From assembly GCF_004522215.1 (NCBI RefSeq), contig NZ_SDLR01000004.1, forward strand, positions 496,001-560,000: 64,000 bases of DNA. The letters run 5' to 3'. The DNA is from Ammoniphilus sp. YIM 78166. GTDB taxonomy: Bacteria; Bacillota; Bacilli; Aneurinibacillales; RAOX-1. The stretch's first letter is position 1. Every line of letters starts with the position of its first letter. Made by a program: the position numbers and the translations under genes. This document shows, one piece after another, positions 20,636 to 29,737 of the stretch. The notes under the pieces were generated by a model. The model had not been told where the DNA came from and ran no database searches. It saw only the letters and a list, made by a program, of their open reading frames with translations.

Positions 20636-21283
20636 ATGAAATTTTTCATCGATACAGCGAATGTGAATGAAATTCGTGAAATAAACACTTGGGGAGTGCT
20701 AGCAGGGGTTACAACGAACCCTTCGCTCATCGCCAAGGAAGGAAGAGACTTCGTAGAGACGCTGAAGGAAATCATTGAGATTGTGGATGGTCCCATCAGT
20801 GCAGAAGTGATTAGTACACAAGCCGAAGGGATGATCGAGGAAGGAGAGAAGCTGGCCACGTTGTCCAAGAATATTGTCATCAAGCTTCCCATGACTTCAG
20901 AAGGCTTGAAGGCTACCAAGCACTTTTCAAGCAAAGGAATCAAAACCAATGTTACGCTTGTGTTTTCTGCCAACCAAGCATTACTTGCCGCAAGAGCAGG
21001 AGCTACTTATGTTTCTCCATTCTTAGGGCGCTTGGATGACATTGGTCAAGATGGGCTTCTCTTGATTTCGGATATCGTAGATATCTTCAATGCTCATGGC
21101 ATTGAGACGGAGATCATTGCGGCAAGCATCCGTCATCCGATTCATGTAACCGAAGCGGCTAAATTAGGAGCCCATATCGGTACAATTCCTTATAAGGTGT
21201 TTGAACAACTGACCAAGCATCCTTTAACGGATTCAGGAATTGAAAAGTTTTTGTCTGACTGGGAGAGTGCCCAGAAAAAATAA
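20636..21283 (+). CDS. Transaldolase, TalC/fructose-6-phosphate aldolase family
   Basis: A short (215 aa) transaldolase of the pentose phosphate pathway, equivalent to Bacillus ywjH. The Schiff-base lysine is K83 in NIVIKLPMT. The N-terminus [10 protein letters not shown] is characteristic. Small TalC-like proteins are either transaldolases or fructose-6-phosphate aldolases; the Bacillus orthologue acts as transaldolase. It begins 20 nt after fbaA with AGGAGG. Confidence 0.93.
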   Translation: MKFFIDTANVNEIREINTWGVLAGVTTNPSLIAKEGRDFVETLKEIIEIVDGPISAEVISTQAEGMIEEGEKLATLSKNIVIKLPMTSEGLKATKHFSSKGIKTNVTLVFSANQALLAARAGATYVSPFLGRLDDIGQDGLLLISDIVDIFNAHGIETEIIAASIRHPIHVTEAAKLGAHIGTIPYKVFEQLTKHPLTDSGIEKFLSDWESAQKK

Positions 21284-21287
21284 TCCG

Positions 21288-21315
21288 AAAAAAGCACCTT
21301 AAAAAGGTGCTTTTT
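21288..21315 (+). terminator. Terminator after the transaldolase gene
   Basis: AAGCACCTT (21292-21300) and AAGGTGCTT (21304-21312) form a stem, with A-rich and T-rich flanks that let it act in both directions. Confidence 0.85.
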
Positions 21316-21382
21316 CCACTCCATCCTATCACCTACATCCACACCACAATACAACAGAGAAGATTTCGCTTGGGAGGCACTT

Positions 21383-22648
21383 ATGGAGAAACTTTGCATT
21401 AGGGGCGGTTCGCCGCTAAAGGGGAAGGTTACAATCAGTGGAGCGAAGAATAGTGCAGTAGCGCTAATCCCTGCCACCATCTTGGCTGAATCCCCTACGA
21501 TCATTGATAATGTTCCGAAAATAAACGACGTTCAGATATATATTGAAATCTTAAGAGAGCTAGGGGCTCAGGTGGAACTCGATGGACATTCTCTTTATGT
21601 AGACCCTACCCATATTCAGCCGAAGCCGCTTCCTAATGGGAAGGTTAAAAAACTCAGGGCATCCTATTACTTAATGGGGGCTTTACTAGGACGCTTTGGA
21701 CAAGCGTTGATCGGACTGCCAGGAGGTTGTAATCTAGGTCCACGTCCCATTGATCAGCATATCAAGGGCTTTGAGGCGCTTGGAACCAAGGTGGAGTGGA
21801 GAGATGGTGCCCTCTCTTTGGCAGCGGAGGAACTAATAGGGAATAAAGTGTATCTTGACGTGATCAGCGTGGGAGCCACTATTAATATCATGCTAGCTGC
21901 TAGTAGAGCGAATGGTACAACGATTATCGAGAACGCGGCGAAAGAGCCGGAAATTATTGATGTAGCTACTTTACTTTCCTCAATGGGAGCGTCCATTAAA
22001 GGAGCCGGCACGGATGTTATTCGCATCACGGGGAAGCCGCAATTACTAGGATGTCGCCATTCCATTATTCCTGATCGCATAGAAGCCGGGACGTATATGA
22101 TTGCTACTGCCGCTACTCGAGGGGATGTTATTATCGATCAGGTGATTCCTCGCCATCTGGAAGGGATCTCAGCCAAGCTAGAGGAAATGGGTGTACGGGT
22201 TATAGAAGAAGATGAATCGATTCGGGTCATCGGAGAAACGGTTTACCGCTCGGTTGATGTGAAAACAGGACCGTATCCTGGGTTCGCTACCGACCTTCAG
22301 CAGCCCATGACGGCTTTACTCACACTAGCAAAAGGGACAAGTGTAGTGACCGATAACATTTATACGGCTCGTTTTCGACATGTCGATGAATTGGTTAGAA
22401 TGGGAGCACAAATTAAAGTGGAAGGTCGCTCTGCGATCATTAAAGGCGTCAACGCTCTCCAAGGCTCCACGGTAAAAGCTGCCGACCTTCGAGCTGGAGC
22501 AGCCATGGTTGTGGCCGCTCTGACAGCCGAAGGGGTGACAGAGATCTTGGGAGTTGAGCATATTGATCGCGGTTATGATATTTTAGAAGAGAAGTTGAGA
22601 AGCTTAGGCGCTGACATCTGGCGGGTACAAACGGCTGATACGGATTAA
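21383..22648 (+). CDS. murA: UDP-N-acetylglucosamine 1-carboxyvinyltransferase (MurA2/MurZ type)
   Basis: Adds enolpyruvate to UDP-GlcNAc, the first committed step of peptidoglycan synthesis. K22 (ISGAKNSA) and the PEP-reactive cysteine C116 ([12 protein letters not shown]) are present, so the enzyme should be fosfomycin-sensitive. Its position between transaldolase and glpX is that of the second Bacillus copy, murAB/murZ. The main murA usually lies downstream of the atp operon, outside this window. Confidence 0.95.
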   Translation: MEKLCIRGGSPLKGKVTISGAKNSAVALIPATILAESPTIIDNVPKINDVQIYIEILRELGAQVELDGHSLYVDPTHIQPKPLPNGKVKKLRASYYLMGALLGRFGQALIGLPGGCNLGPRPIDQHIKGFEALGTKVEWRDGALSLAAEELIGNKVYLDVISVGATINIMLAASRANGTTIIENAAKEPEIIDVATLLSSMGASIKGAGTDVIRITGKPQLLGCRHSIIPDRIEAGTYMIATAATRGDVIIDQVIPRHLEGISAKLEEMGVRVIEEDESIRVIGETVYRSVDVKTGPYPGFATDLQQPMTALLTLAKGTSVVTDNIYTARFRHVDELVRMGAQIKVEGRSAIIKGVNALQGSTVKAADLRAGAAMVVAALTAEGVTEILGVEHIDRGYDILEEKLRSLGADIWRVQTADTD

Positions 22649-22650
22649 TA

Positions 22651-22680
22651 ATGACATACTAACTAGAAAAGTGCTATCAT
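22651..22680 (+). promoter_or_regulatory. Candidate promoter of glpX
   Basis: ATGACA (22651-22656), 18-nt spacer, TATCAT (22675-22680), about 50 nt before the GTG start. Confidence 0.4.
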
Positions 22681-22730
22681 ATTGAACTGGACAGTAATAT
22701 GGAACGAAGCCTAGGAAGGAATGATGGAGA

Positions 22731-23702
22731 GTGGAACGAAGTTTAACATTGGAATTGGTACGGGTCACAGAAGCAGCTGCTTTGGCTTCTGCTCGTTGGA
22801 TGGGTTTTGGGAAAAAGGATGAGGCGGATGACGCCGCCACAACAGCGATGCGCGCAGAGTTTAACAGTGTTCCTATGGTAGGAACGGTTGTAATTGGTGA
22901 AGGTGAAATGGACGAGGCTCCTATGCTTTACATCGGAGAGAAGCTCGGTCTTGGCTTAGGCCCGTCTGTTGATGTCGCTGTAGATCCTTTAGAGGGAACG
23001 AACATCGTCGCCAAAGGACAATGGAATGCCATGAGCGTACTCGCAGTTGCAGACCGAGGCAACCTGTTGCATGCACCAGATATGTATATGGATAAAATTG
23101 CCGTAGGGCCAGAGTGTGTTGGAGCTATTGATATTAATCGCAGTGTGCGAGAAAATTTAGAAGCGGTAGCTAAATGTAAAGGAAAAGATCTCAGAGAGCT
23201 AACCGCCATTCTTTTGGATCGTCCTCGTCATGAAAAAACGATCCACGAAATCAGAGAAGCTGGCGTACGCATTAAATTAATTACGGATGGTGACGTTTCA
23301 GCCGCTATTAGTACGGCTTTTGCTGATACGGGTGTGGATATTTTGTTTGGCTCCGGCGGAGCGCCAGAAGGCGTGATTTCTGCTGTAGCCCTTAAGTGCC
23401 TCGGAGGAGAAATTCAAGGTCGCTTGCTTCCTCAGAATGACGAAGAAGTGGAACGCTGCATTAAGATGGGTCTACTAGATCCGAATCAAGTGTTACTAAT
23501 GGATGATCTAGTGAAGGGCGACGACGCGATCTTTGCTGCTACAGGTGTGACCGATGGAGAGTTCTTACGTGGTGTTCGTTTCCAAGGGAGCCGAGCTACG
23601 ACTCACTCTGTTGTGATGAGAGCGAAAACAGGAACCGTACGTTTTGTTGAAGGACAGCATCGTTTAGAGCTCAAGCCTAACTTAGTGATGAAAGATGTCT
23701 AG
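22731..23702 (+). CDS. glpX: Class II fructose-1,6-bisphosphatase
   Basis: Gluconeogenic hydrolysis of fructose-1,6-bisphosphate. The 323-aa chain has the GlpX metal-site motifs [11 protein letters not shown] and DPLEGTN and the conserved GSGGAPEG. The start is GTG at 22731, with AAGGA and GGAG upstream; no better ATG exists in frame. It is equivalent to ywjI at the same place in Bacillus. Confidence 0.94.
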   Translation: MERSLTLELVRVTEAAALASARWMGFGKKDEADDAATTAMRAEFNSVPMVGTVVIGEGEMDEAPMLYIGEKLGLGLGPSVDVAVDPLEGTNIVAKGQWNAMSVLAVADRGNLLHAPDMYMDKIAVGPECVGAIDINRSVRENLEAVAKCKGKDLRELTAILLDRPRHEKTIHEIREAGVRIKLITDGDVSAAISTAFADTGVDILFGSGGAPEGVISAVALKCLGGEIQGRLLPQNDEEVERCIKMGLLDPNQVLLMDDLVKGDDAIFAATGVTDGEFLRGVRFQGSRATTHSVVMRAKTGTVRFVEGQHRLELKPNLVMKDV

Positions 23703-23727
23703 GGTTGTAATATTTTGGTAAACTTTT

Positions 23728-23772
23728 GGGGATAATGGTTAAATAGTTTATGCGCTTTTTAAGCATATCCCC
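23728..23772 (+). promoter_or_regulatory. Inverted repeat in the rho leader
   Basis: GGGGATA (23728-23734) and TATCCCC (23766-23772) are perfect 7-bp arms. They enclose a smaller GCTT-TTT-AAGC hairpin followed by no T run. It may be part of a rho autoregulatory leader; the role is inference. Confidence 0.4.
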
Positions 23773-23817
23773 TATAAAATAAGAATTGGTAAGGAAAGTT
23801 GGTGTCATATCTAGCGT

Positions 23818-25104
23818 ATGGACATGCATTTAGCAGAATTAGAAGAGAAAAAGTTAACGGACCTGTATAAGCTAGCCAAACAGTTTCAGATCCCTTATTA
23901 CGGGAATATGAAAAAGAAAGAATTGATCTTTGCTATCTTACGCGCTCAAGCAGAAAAAAGCGGGTTTATGTTTATGGAAGGGGTATTAGAGATCTTAGCA
24001 GACGGTTACGGGTTTCTTCGCCCAATTAACTACTTGCCTAGTGCAGAGGATATCTATATCTCCGCCTCCCAAATCCGCCGTTTTGATCTTCGTACCGGGG
24101 ACAAGGTTTCAGGAAAAGTAAGACCACCTAAAGAAAATGAGCGCTACTTCGGCTTGTTGCATGTAGAGGCTGTCAATGGTGAAGACCCGGAAATCGCATC
24201 CGAAAGACTTCATTTCCCTGCTCTAACACCTCTCTATCCCCAAAAGAAGCTAGTTTTAGAAACCTCACCTGATCGTTTATCTTCAAGAGTTATCGATCTT
24301 TTAGCCCCTGTTGGTCTAGGGCAGCGCGGATTAATCGTAGCGCCTCCGAAGGCAGGGAAGACGGTTTTATTAAAGGAAATTGCCAATAGCATCGCAGAAA
24401 ACCACCCGGATATCGAGCTGTTTGTTTTATTAATCGATGAACGTCCGGAGGAAGTAACCGATATGCAAAGATCAGTAAAGGCGGAAGTGGTAGCGTCCAC
24501 CTTCGATGAGCTTCCAGAAAATCATATTAAAGTAGCTGAACTTGTCCTTGAGCGTGCCCAGCGACTGGTCGAGCACAAAAAAGATGTCGTCATTTTGATG
24601 GACAGTATTACTCGTTTAGCTCGTGCGTACAATTTGGTCATTCCGCCAAGCGGACGTACCTTGTCCGGAGGGATTGATCCCGCTGCCTTCCATCGTCCGA
24701 AGCGTTTCTTTGGTTCGGCCCGAAACATTGAGGAAGGCGGAAGCTTGACGATCTTAGCTACCGCGCTTGTGGAGACAGGTTCCAGGATGGATGACGTCAT
24801 TTATGAAGAATTTAAAGGTACAGGAAATATGGAGCTGCACCTGGATCGCAAGTTAGCTGAACGTCGTATCTATCCTGCCATGGATATTCGCCGTTCAGGT
24901 ACTCGCCGTGAAGAATTGCTTCTATCCAAGTTTGAGTTGGAGAAAATCTGGGGCATGCGCAAAACCATGTCAGAGCATCCTGAGTTTACCGATATGTTCT
25001 TGAGGAAAATAGGCGAAACGAAGACGAATCAAGAGTTCTTAGAAGCGCTCGAAAACTTCCAGCCCTCTACTCGTTCCTCTAGGACGGCATCAACAACAGC
25101 TTAA
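23818..25104 (+). CDS. rho: Transcription termination factor Rho
   Basis: A hexameric RNA helicase that ends transcription. The primary RNA-binding cold-shock fold shows DGYGFLRP (62-69). The P-loop is APPKAGKT (175-182), followed by [12 protein letters not shown] and the Q/R-loop region. At 428 aa it is the short Bacillales form without an insertion. A stop codon lies just two codons before ATG 23818, so this is the earliest possible start. No clear ribosome-binding site lies at normal distance (the nearest purine-rich run is AAGGAAAG, about 20 nt away), suggesting weak or regulated initiation. Confidence 0.96.
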   Translation: MDMHLAELEEKKLTDLYKLAKQFQIPYYGNMKKKELIFAILRAQAEKSGFMFMEGVLEILADGYGFLRPINYLPSAEDIYISASQIRRFDLRTGDKVSGKVRPPKENERYFGLLHVEAVNGEDPEIASERLHFPALTPLYPQKKLVLETSPDRLSSRVIDLLAPVGLGQRGLIVAPPKAGKTVLLKEIANSIAENHPDIELFVLLIDERPEEVTDMQRSVKAEVVASTFDELPENHIKVAELVLERAQRLVEHKKDVVILMDSITRLARAYNLVIPPSGRTLSGGIDPAAFHRPKRFFGSARNIEEGGSLTILATALVETGSRMDDVIYEEFKGTGNMELHLDRKLAERRIYPAMDIRRSGTRREELLLSKFELEKIWGMRKTMSEHPEFTDMFLRKIGETKTNQEFLEALENFQPSTRSSRTASTTA

Positions 25105-25109
25105 TTTTC

Positions 25110-25270
25110 GGGGGGCGGGGATTAACCGGAAAATCTCCGGCTAAATGTATAAAACACCCCAACAAAGTGGCTTCGCCGGCAAATTAACCGAATGTCTCCG
25201 CTTAATTAGGCTGTTCCGGAGCATTTTTGGATATTAACCGGATAAATTCCGGTTATTGGGTCCCCCGCCC
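25110..25270 (+). repeat. Composite element of three imperfect palindromes inside a GC-rich outer stem
   Basis: Three units begin with ATTAACCG, at 25121, 25183 and 25233. Each is closed by a complementary TCCGG or TCCG plus YTAA/TTAT arm: 25121-25145, 25182-25208 and 25233-25256. The outer arms GGGCGGGG (25113-25120) and CCCCGCCC (25263-25270) are complementary, so the RNA or single strand could fold into a multibranched structure. It fills the gap between rho and the radical SAM gene. I do not recognise it as a known riboswitch, terminator or named repeat family. Similar copies elsewhere in the genome would make it a dispersed repeat. Confidence 0.7.
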
Positions 25271-25296
25271 ACCTCTAGTAAAAGGAGTACTACGCA

Positions 25297-26535
25297 ATGA
25301 ATCTTGTATATGCCGATAAAAACGGTCAAGTATTTGATCACCCTGAATACGTGGCTATCGCACGCAGTGGGGATAGCTTGATGGAAATACTGGAAGAAGA
25401 GTTGATCCCGCTTCCGGAGGGAGCCACGCTGGTCAGTCTTCCAAACACCAGACCGATTGGGATGGATCCAGAAACGGGAGAAATGCAGGCCCTCGAGGAC
25501 TCTAGCGCAGTGGGTGCCCTTCTTCCCCAAGGATTTACCCGCTTGCTTCTGCCAGGGTATATGAAAACAGACAAAGACTATAAATTCCCTTTGTTTGGCT
25601 ACACCGCGGTGGTATGGAAGGATGACGGGTTTTATGTAGCCGCCCGCCAAAGTGATGAGCACTACAAGTGGAACCCTGCTCATTGTTCCTACGAAGAGGT
25701 GAAAACGAAGGTAGCCGATGTACTCGGTCAATTCCCAGACAACCGAATTTTTAAGCATCTATCCAATTGTGCCTTGGAATATGAATGCTTAACGGCTTCG
25801 AATACCTTCCTCAACCGCTGGGAAGGCGGTATCCCTGTATCCTACTCCTGTAATGCAGGCTGTTATGGATGTATCTCGGAACAACCTGACGACAGCGGGT
25901 TCGTCGCTCCACAAACCCGTATGAATTTCAAGCCGACCCTCGAAGAGCTGGTACAGGTGATGGACAATCATCTGAAAACGCCGGAGAGCATTATCAGCTT
26001 CGGGCAAGGTTGCGAAGGAGAGCCTTCAACCCAAGCGGCTCTAATCACCGAATCGATTCGTCGAGTCCGCGCCCAGAACAAGATGGGATATATCAACATG
26101 AACACCAATGCCGGCTTGACTGACCATATTAAAGCGATTGTGGATTCAGGCTTAGATTTGATTCGAGTCAGTACCATTAGTGCTATTGATGAGCATTATA
26201 ATGCGTATTATAAGCCTCGAGGCTATGATCTGCGGAATGTGGAGAAAGCCCTGCGCTATTGTGCGGACAAAGGAGTATACACGTCGATTAACTATCTTTG
26301 TTTTCCTGGCGTTTTTGACCGGGAAGAAGAGATGGAAGCGATGATTGAATTTATTCGCCGTTCGGGTGTTCGCTTAATCCAGCTTCGAAACTTGAATATT
26401 GACCCAGACAGCTATCTCGCGATGATTCCTAAGCCACAAGGGGAAATCTTCGGGATGAAGCAAGCGATTGAAATTTACCAAGAAGAATTACCGGATGTTG
26501 TCATTGGTTCTTACACGCACATACCACCGAGATAA
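25297..26535 (+). CDS. Radical SAM protein of unknown function
   Basis: A 412-aa protein. The cluster motif is CNAGCYGC (C185, C189, C192), a CX3CX2C late in the chain. A distinct N-terminal region of about 180 residues of unknown fold includes extra cysteines C158 and C164 just before the core. Radical SAM barrel features follow (GQGCEGEPS, MNTNAGLTD, RVSTIS). There is no SPASM-type cysteine-rich tail. AAAAGGAG stands about 9 nt upstream of the ATG. It sits in a conserved housekeeping neighbourhood between rho and rpmE with no obvious partner or precursor peptide, so I assign no substrate. Confidence 0.85.
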   Translation: MNLVYADKNGQVFDHPEYVAIARSGDSLMEILEEELIPLPEGATLVSLPNTRPIGMDPETGEMQALEDSSAVGALLPQGFTRLLLPGYMKTDKDYKFPLFGYTAVVWKDDGFYVAARQSDEHYKWNPAHCSYEEVKTKVADVLGQFPDNRIFKHLSNCALEYECLTASNTFLNRWEGGIPVSYSCNAGCYGCISEQPDDSGFVAPQTRMNFKPTLEELVQVMDNHLKTPESIISFGQGCEGEPSTQAALITESIRRVRAQNKMGYINMNTNAGLTDHIKAIVDSGLDLIRVSTISAIDEHYNAYYKPRGYDLRNVEKALRYCADKGVYTSINYLCFPGVFDREEEMEAMIEFIRRSGVRLIQLRNLNIDPDSYLAMIPKPQGEIFGMKQAIEIYQEELPDVVIGSYTHIPPR

Positions 26536-26541
26536 TCCCAG

Positions 26542-26570
26542 TTGAAAAGGTCATAGCCACGTGCTATAAT
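26542..26570 (+). promoter_or_regulatory. rpmE promoter
   Basis: TTGAAA (26542-26547), 17-nt spacer, TATAAT (26565-26570). Confidence 0.8.
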
Positions 26571-26635
26571 GACAATTGTGTTTGAATTAGAACTCTGGCC
26601 TATAGATAGGATCAGGGCGGAAAGAGGTGAACAGA

Positions 26636-26833
26636 ATGAAACCAGCAATTCATCCAAAATATAATGCAACAAAGGTTACTTGCGCTTGCGGAAACCAGTT
26701 CGAAACGGGATCTGTTAAAGCAGAACTTAAAGTGGAAATCTGCTCTGAATGCCATCCTTTCTACACAGGTAAGCAGAAGTTTGTAGATGCAGGTGGACGT
26801 GTAGATAAGTTCAAGAAAAAATACGGTATCTAA
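26636..26833 (+). CDS. rpmE: 50S ribosomal protein L31, zinc-containing form
   Basis: A 65-aa ribosomal protein. C16, C18, C36 and C39 (CAC and CSEC) form the zinc site, so this is the C+ form rather than the zinc-free YtiA type. The family pattern [10 protein letters not shown] is intact. ATG 26636 is preferred over the in-frame GTG at 26627, because AAAGAGGTGA precedes it and the product begins MKPAIHP as in relatives. Confidence 0.96.
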   Translation: MKPAIHPKYNATKVTCACGNQFETGSVKAELKVEICSECHPFYTGKQKFVDAGGRVDKFKKKYGI

Positions 26834-26843
26834 TTACCGGATG

Positions 26844-26877
26844 CAAGCGGGCAGGAATTTCCTGCCCGCTTTTATTT
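26844..26877 (+). terminator. Terminator after rpmE
   Basis: AAGCGGGCAGGAA (26845-26857) pairs perfectly with TTCCTGCCCGCTT (26859-26871), then a T-rich tail. The central base is unpaired, so the real loop is a few nt larger. Confidence 0.9.
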
Positions 26878-26896
26878 TGGAGTAGGAGACAGCAGT

Positions 26897-27472
26897 ATGG
26901 CCCAATTGTATTTTCGTTACGGTGCAATGAATGCATCCAAGTCAATTCAGCTGTTAACGGTAGCTCACAACTATGAGCAATCGGGAAAACGAGTGATGGT
27001 CTTTACTCCTGCGATTGATGACCGCTATGGTGTAGGTCGAGTGGCCTCACGAGTAGGCATCAGTCGAGAAGCGATTGCGATTCATGATGATACGGATATG
27101 TATTCCATGGTCAAAAACCAGGAGTACCCTCCCCACTGTGTGCTGGTGGATGAGGGACAATTCTTAGGGGCTCATCATGTGACGCAATTAACTCATATTG
27201 CTGATCATTTAAATATTCCAGTTATTGTTTATGGCCTATTAAAGGACTTTAAAAACCAGCTCTTCGAAGGAACCCGAGCGCTGCTTTGTGAAGCGGATAA
27301 GATCGAAGAAATTAAGACGGTTTGCGTCTATTGTAATAAAAAAGCAACCCATATCTTAAAGTTTAAAGAAGGCAATCCTGTTTATACCGGAGAGACGATT
27401 GAAATTGGCGGAGAAGAAACGTATAGCAGTGTTTGTAGAAAGCACTATTATCAGCCGCCTGCAGAACTTTAA
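26897..27472 (+). CDS. tdk: Thymidine kinase
   Basis: ATP-dependent phosphorylation of thymidine in the salvage pathway. At 191 aa it has the usual size. The P-loop is GAMNASKS (9-16), and DDRYG, VDEGQF and the C-terminal CRKHY pattern follow. The sequence pattern is closer to the E. coli-type Tdk (AMNAGKS, VDECQF) than to the B. subtilis type (MFSGKS). The P-loop has Ser where the E. coli motif has Gly. It follows rpmE as in Bacillus, so the locus is conserved although the sequence type differs. Confidence 0.93.
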   Translation: MAQLYFRYGAMNASKSIQLLTVAHNYEQSGKRVMVFTPAIDDRYGVGRVASRVGISREAIAIHDDTDMYSMVKNQEYPPHCVLVDEGQFLGAHHVTQLTHIADHLNIPVIVYGLLKDFKNQLFEGTRALLCEADKIEEIKTVCVYCNKKATHILKFKEGNPVYTGETIEIGGEETYSSVCRKHYYQPPAEL

Positions 27473-27476
27473 ATTA

Positions 27477-27523
27477 AAGGATTATACCTACCGCAGGGGA
27501 ATCGGTACGTATAATCCTTTTTT
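27477..27523 (+). terminator. Terminator after tdk
   Basis: AAAGGATTATAC (27477-27488) pairs with GTATAATCCTTT (27509-27520), with an inner TACCG/CGGTA stem, followed by T residues. Confidence 0.85.
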
Positions 27524-27620
27524 GTGGTGGCTACCGTTTAATAAAAAATTGGCTCTTTTTTTATCTCCGTTTTCCTACTATAGTGAAAAACAGGATGAAA
27601 TCAGAGAAAATGGTGATGAG

Positions 27621-29033
27621 ATGGGACGTAAGACGGTTTATCAAACGGTTTATAATCGGCTGCGTTACCAAATTTTGAGCGGGGAAGCTCCAATTGGCAC
27701 CCCATTGCCATCTGAGAGAAGGCTTGCGGAGGAGTGGGGGGTCAGTCGCAACACCGTGGTTCGAGCATATGAAGATCTCGAAAGTGAAGGGTTGATTTGG
27801 AGTAAGATGGGCAGTGGGCGGTTTGTTCAGCCGCTTCCCCCTTTGTCTCATGCTCCGTGGCTGGAGGTCAAGGATCAGCTGCAGCCCTACCCGTCTTATA
27901 TGGCAGATCTTCTATCTGCATTTGGCCAAGATTCGGCTATAAACTTTTCTCTGGGTCATGGGGGGAAGCAAATGCTGGCGATGTCTGGATTTCCTGAGTA
28001 TGTTCGGAAGGCTGCGGACAACTTTGCTTCCTATCATTTCTTACCAATTAGTGGGCATACAGAGCTTCGGGAGTGGGCGGTAGATTGGATGGGGTTTGAT
28101 CAAGTGGCATCTGTCGAGGATGTATTAATGACAAGCGGCTCCCAAGAAGCGCTTCAGCTGATTACAGCGGTATTGGCAAACCCAGGTGATACCATTGCGG
28201 TGGAGATGCCTACGTATTTCGGGGCTCTGCAGCTATTTCAGTCTTTAGGCATGCGCATCATCCCGATACCTATGGATCGGCAAGGGATGGTTGTGGATGT
28301 GTTAGAGGGGGTTCTGAATCGATATCAGCCGAAGTTTTTATATACGGTTCCTACCTTTCACAATCCAACAGGCACGACTCTCTCCTTAGACAGGAGGAAG
28401 AAGTTATTGCAGCTGAGTGAACGACTAGGCTTTCCTATCGTGGAGGACGATGCGTATCGACACTTGCACTTTGGCGAGCCCGCCCCGCCAGCCCTTAAGT
28501 CCTTGGATCAAACGGGCCAAGTCATTTATGTTAATACATTTTCCAAGATGTTGTTCCCCGGTTTGAGGTTAGGATGGATTGCCGCCAGGCCTTCGCTGCT
28601 TCAGCGAATTGCCCGTTATAAGGAATTAACCATAACGAATAATTCATTGGGGCAGCATGCACTTCTCTCTTTTTTGAAGAGTGGGGCGATGGAGCCTCAC
28701 TTGAAAAAGTCACGCGAGGTGTATCAACGACAAGCTGTTCTTATGGAGTCGTTCCTTCAACGGATGAAGCCCTCTGGCCTTTCGTATGATCAAGCGGGAG
28801 GGGGATTTTACTATTGGATCTCTCTTCCGGAGAACCTGGATGTAAGGGAGCTGCTCTTAGAGTCCATGAAAGAAGGGGTCTTGTTTGCGACGGGGGACAT
28901 GTTTTTGGCACGGGAGACTCAGCAGCCGTATATCCGTTTATCCTTTAGTTTTGAAACGGAGGAACGGATCAGGGAAGGAATGGAGAAATTAGAGACGGCG
29001 TTTAGCCGATTGCGAAGGAGAGATCAGGATTGA
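27621..29033 (+). CDS. MocR-type regulator (GntR helix-turn-helix fused to class I aminotransferase domain)
   Basis: A PLP-binding transcription factor of 470 aa. Residues about 8-75 form a winged GntR domain (LPSERRLAEEWGVSRNTVVR). The rest is a fold-type I aminotransferase domain with the PLP lysine K309 in NTFSKMLFPGLRLG. ATG 27621 is preferred: the open frame runs upstream into tdk and across its terminator, so longer starts are unlikely. A TATAGT (27579-27584) may be the -10. The stop codon overlaps the azlC start, so regulator and transporter form one operon. It probably controls azlCD in response to an amino acid or amine that reacts with PLP. Confidence 0.88.
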   Translation: MGRKTVYQTVYNRLRYQILSGEAPIGTPLPSERRLAEEWGVSRNTVVRAYEDLESEGLIWSKMGSGRFVQPLPPLSHAPWLEVKDQLQPYPSYMADLLSAFGQDSAINFSLGHGGKQMLAMSGFPEYVRKAADNFASYHFLPISGHTELREWAVDWMGFDQVASVEDVLMTSGSQEALQLITAVLANPGDTIAVEMPTYFGALQLFQSLGMRIIPIPMDRQGMVVDVLEGVLNRYQPKFLYTVPTFHNPTGTTLSLDRRKKLLQLSERLGFPIVEDDAYRHLHFGEPAPPALKSLDQTGQVIYVNTFSKMLFPGLRLGWIAARPSLLQRIARYKELTITNNSLGQHALLSFLKSGAMEPHLKKSREVYQRQAVLMESFLQRMKPSGLSYDQAGGGFYYWISLPENLDVRELLLESMKEGVLFATGDMFLARETQQPYIRLSFSFETEERIREGMEKLETAFSRLRRRDQD

Positions 29034-29737
29034 ATCAAAATCAGCAGGAACTAAAACAAGGAATGATGGATGCCCTCCCGATTGTAGCCAGCTTTGTCCT
29101 GTTTGGGGCGATCTTTGGCATGCTCTCCTTACAGGCCGGATTAAAGTCCTGGGAAGCCATGTTCATGTCCTTGGTGGTCTATGCTGGGGCTGCTCAATTT
29201 ACAGCGTTATCGATGATTATGGAGCAAAGCCAGGTTTGGTCGATTGTTTTTGCCGCTTTCTTGCTCAATTCCAGGCATTTTCTTATGGGATTATCCATGG
29301 CGCCTCATTATGCGAAATTTGACCAAAGATTTATTAATACCTCTGCCTTTTTCCTAGTTGACGAGTCTTATGCGATTACGCTGAACCGATTCCGCAATCA
29401 TCCAAGTCATAGATCTTATATTCTGGCTGTTTCCCTTTCCCTTTATGCGAGTTGGAATTTGGGAACATGGCTAGGGGTGATGGCTGGCAGTTGGATTCCC
29501 GATCCAGCTGCGCTAGGGCTAGGCTTTAGTTTTACGGCGATGTTTGTAGCTCTTGCTTACTATCAGTTAAGCTCCTGGTTACGTGCTGCAGTCTTCATCC
29601 TGTGCGGAGTAGTGGCTGTGGGCTTAGCGACCATTCTGCCAAACGGATTACATTTATTGTTTGCTGGTGGTGTGGCGTTTGGCATAGGCTATGCCACAGC
29701 AAGGAAGTCGGAGTCGAAAGGGGCAAAAGCAGCATGA
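29030..29737 (+). CDS. azlC: AzlC-family branched-chain amino acid exporter, large subunit
   Basis: A 235-aa membrane protein with several helices, part of the two-component AzlCD/BrnFE type exporter. The start is TTG (29030), overlapping the regulator's TGA by 3 nt, with AAGGAG 9 nt upstream. Family features include PIVASFVLFGAIFGML and YAGAAQFTAL. Coupling to the MocR regulator suggests control by the transported amino acid or a precursor. Confidence 0.88.
   Translation: MNQNQQELKQGMMDALPIVASFVLFGAIFGMLSLQAGLKSWEAMFMSLVVYAGAAQFTALSMIMEQSQVWSIVFAAFLLNSRHFLMGLSMAPHYAKFDQRFINTSAFFLVDESYAITLNRFRNHPSHRSYILAVSLSLYASWNLGTWLGVMAGSWIPDPAALGLGFSFTAMFVALAYYQLSSWLRAAVFILCGVVAVGLATILPNGLHLLFAGGVAFGIGYATARKSESKGAKAA

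Noticed and set aside
25105..25296. CRISPR array for the three repeated palindromes
   Set aside because: Only three imperfect units, uneven spacing, self-complementary units of about 25 nt and no cas genes.
27399..27620. N-terminal extension of the MocR regulator into tdk
   Set aside because: It would be translated through the tdk coding end and its terminator, and is not conserved-looking.
29602..29733. Longer azlD product beginning inside azlC
   Set aside because: The extra 44 residues are cysteine-rich and not AzlD-like. The ATGA overlap at 29734 is the normal coupled start.
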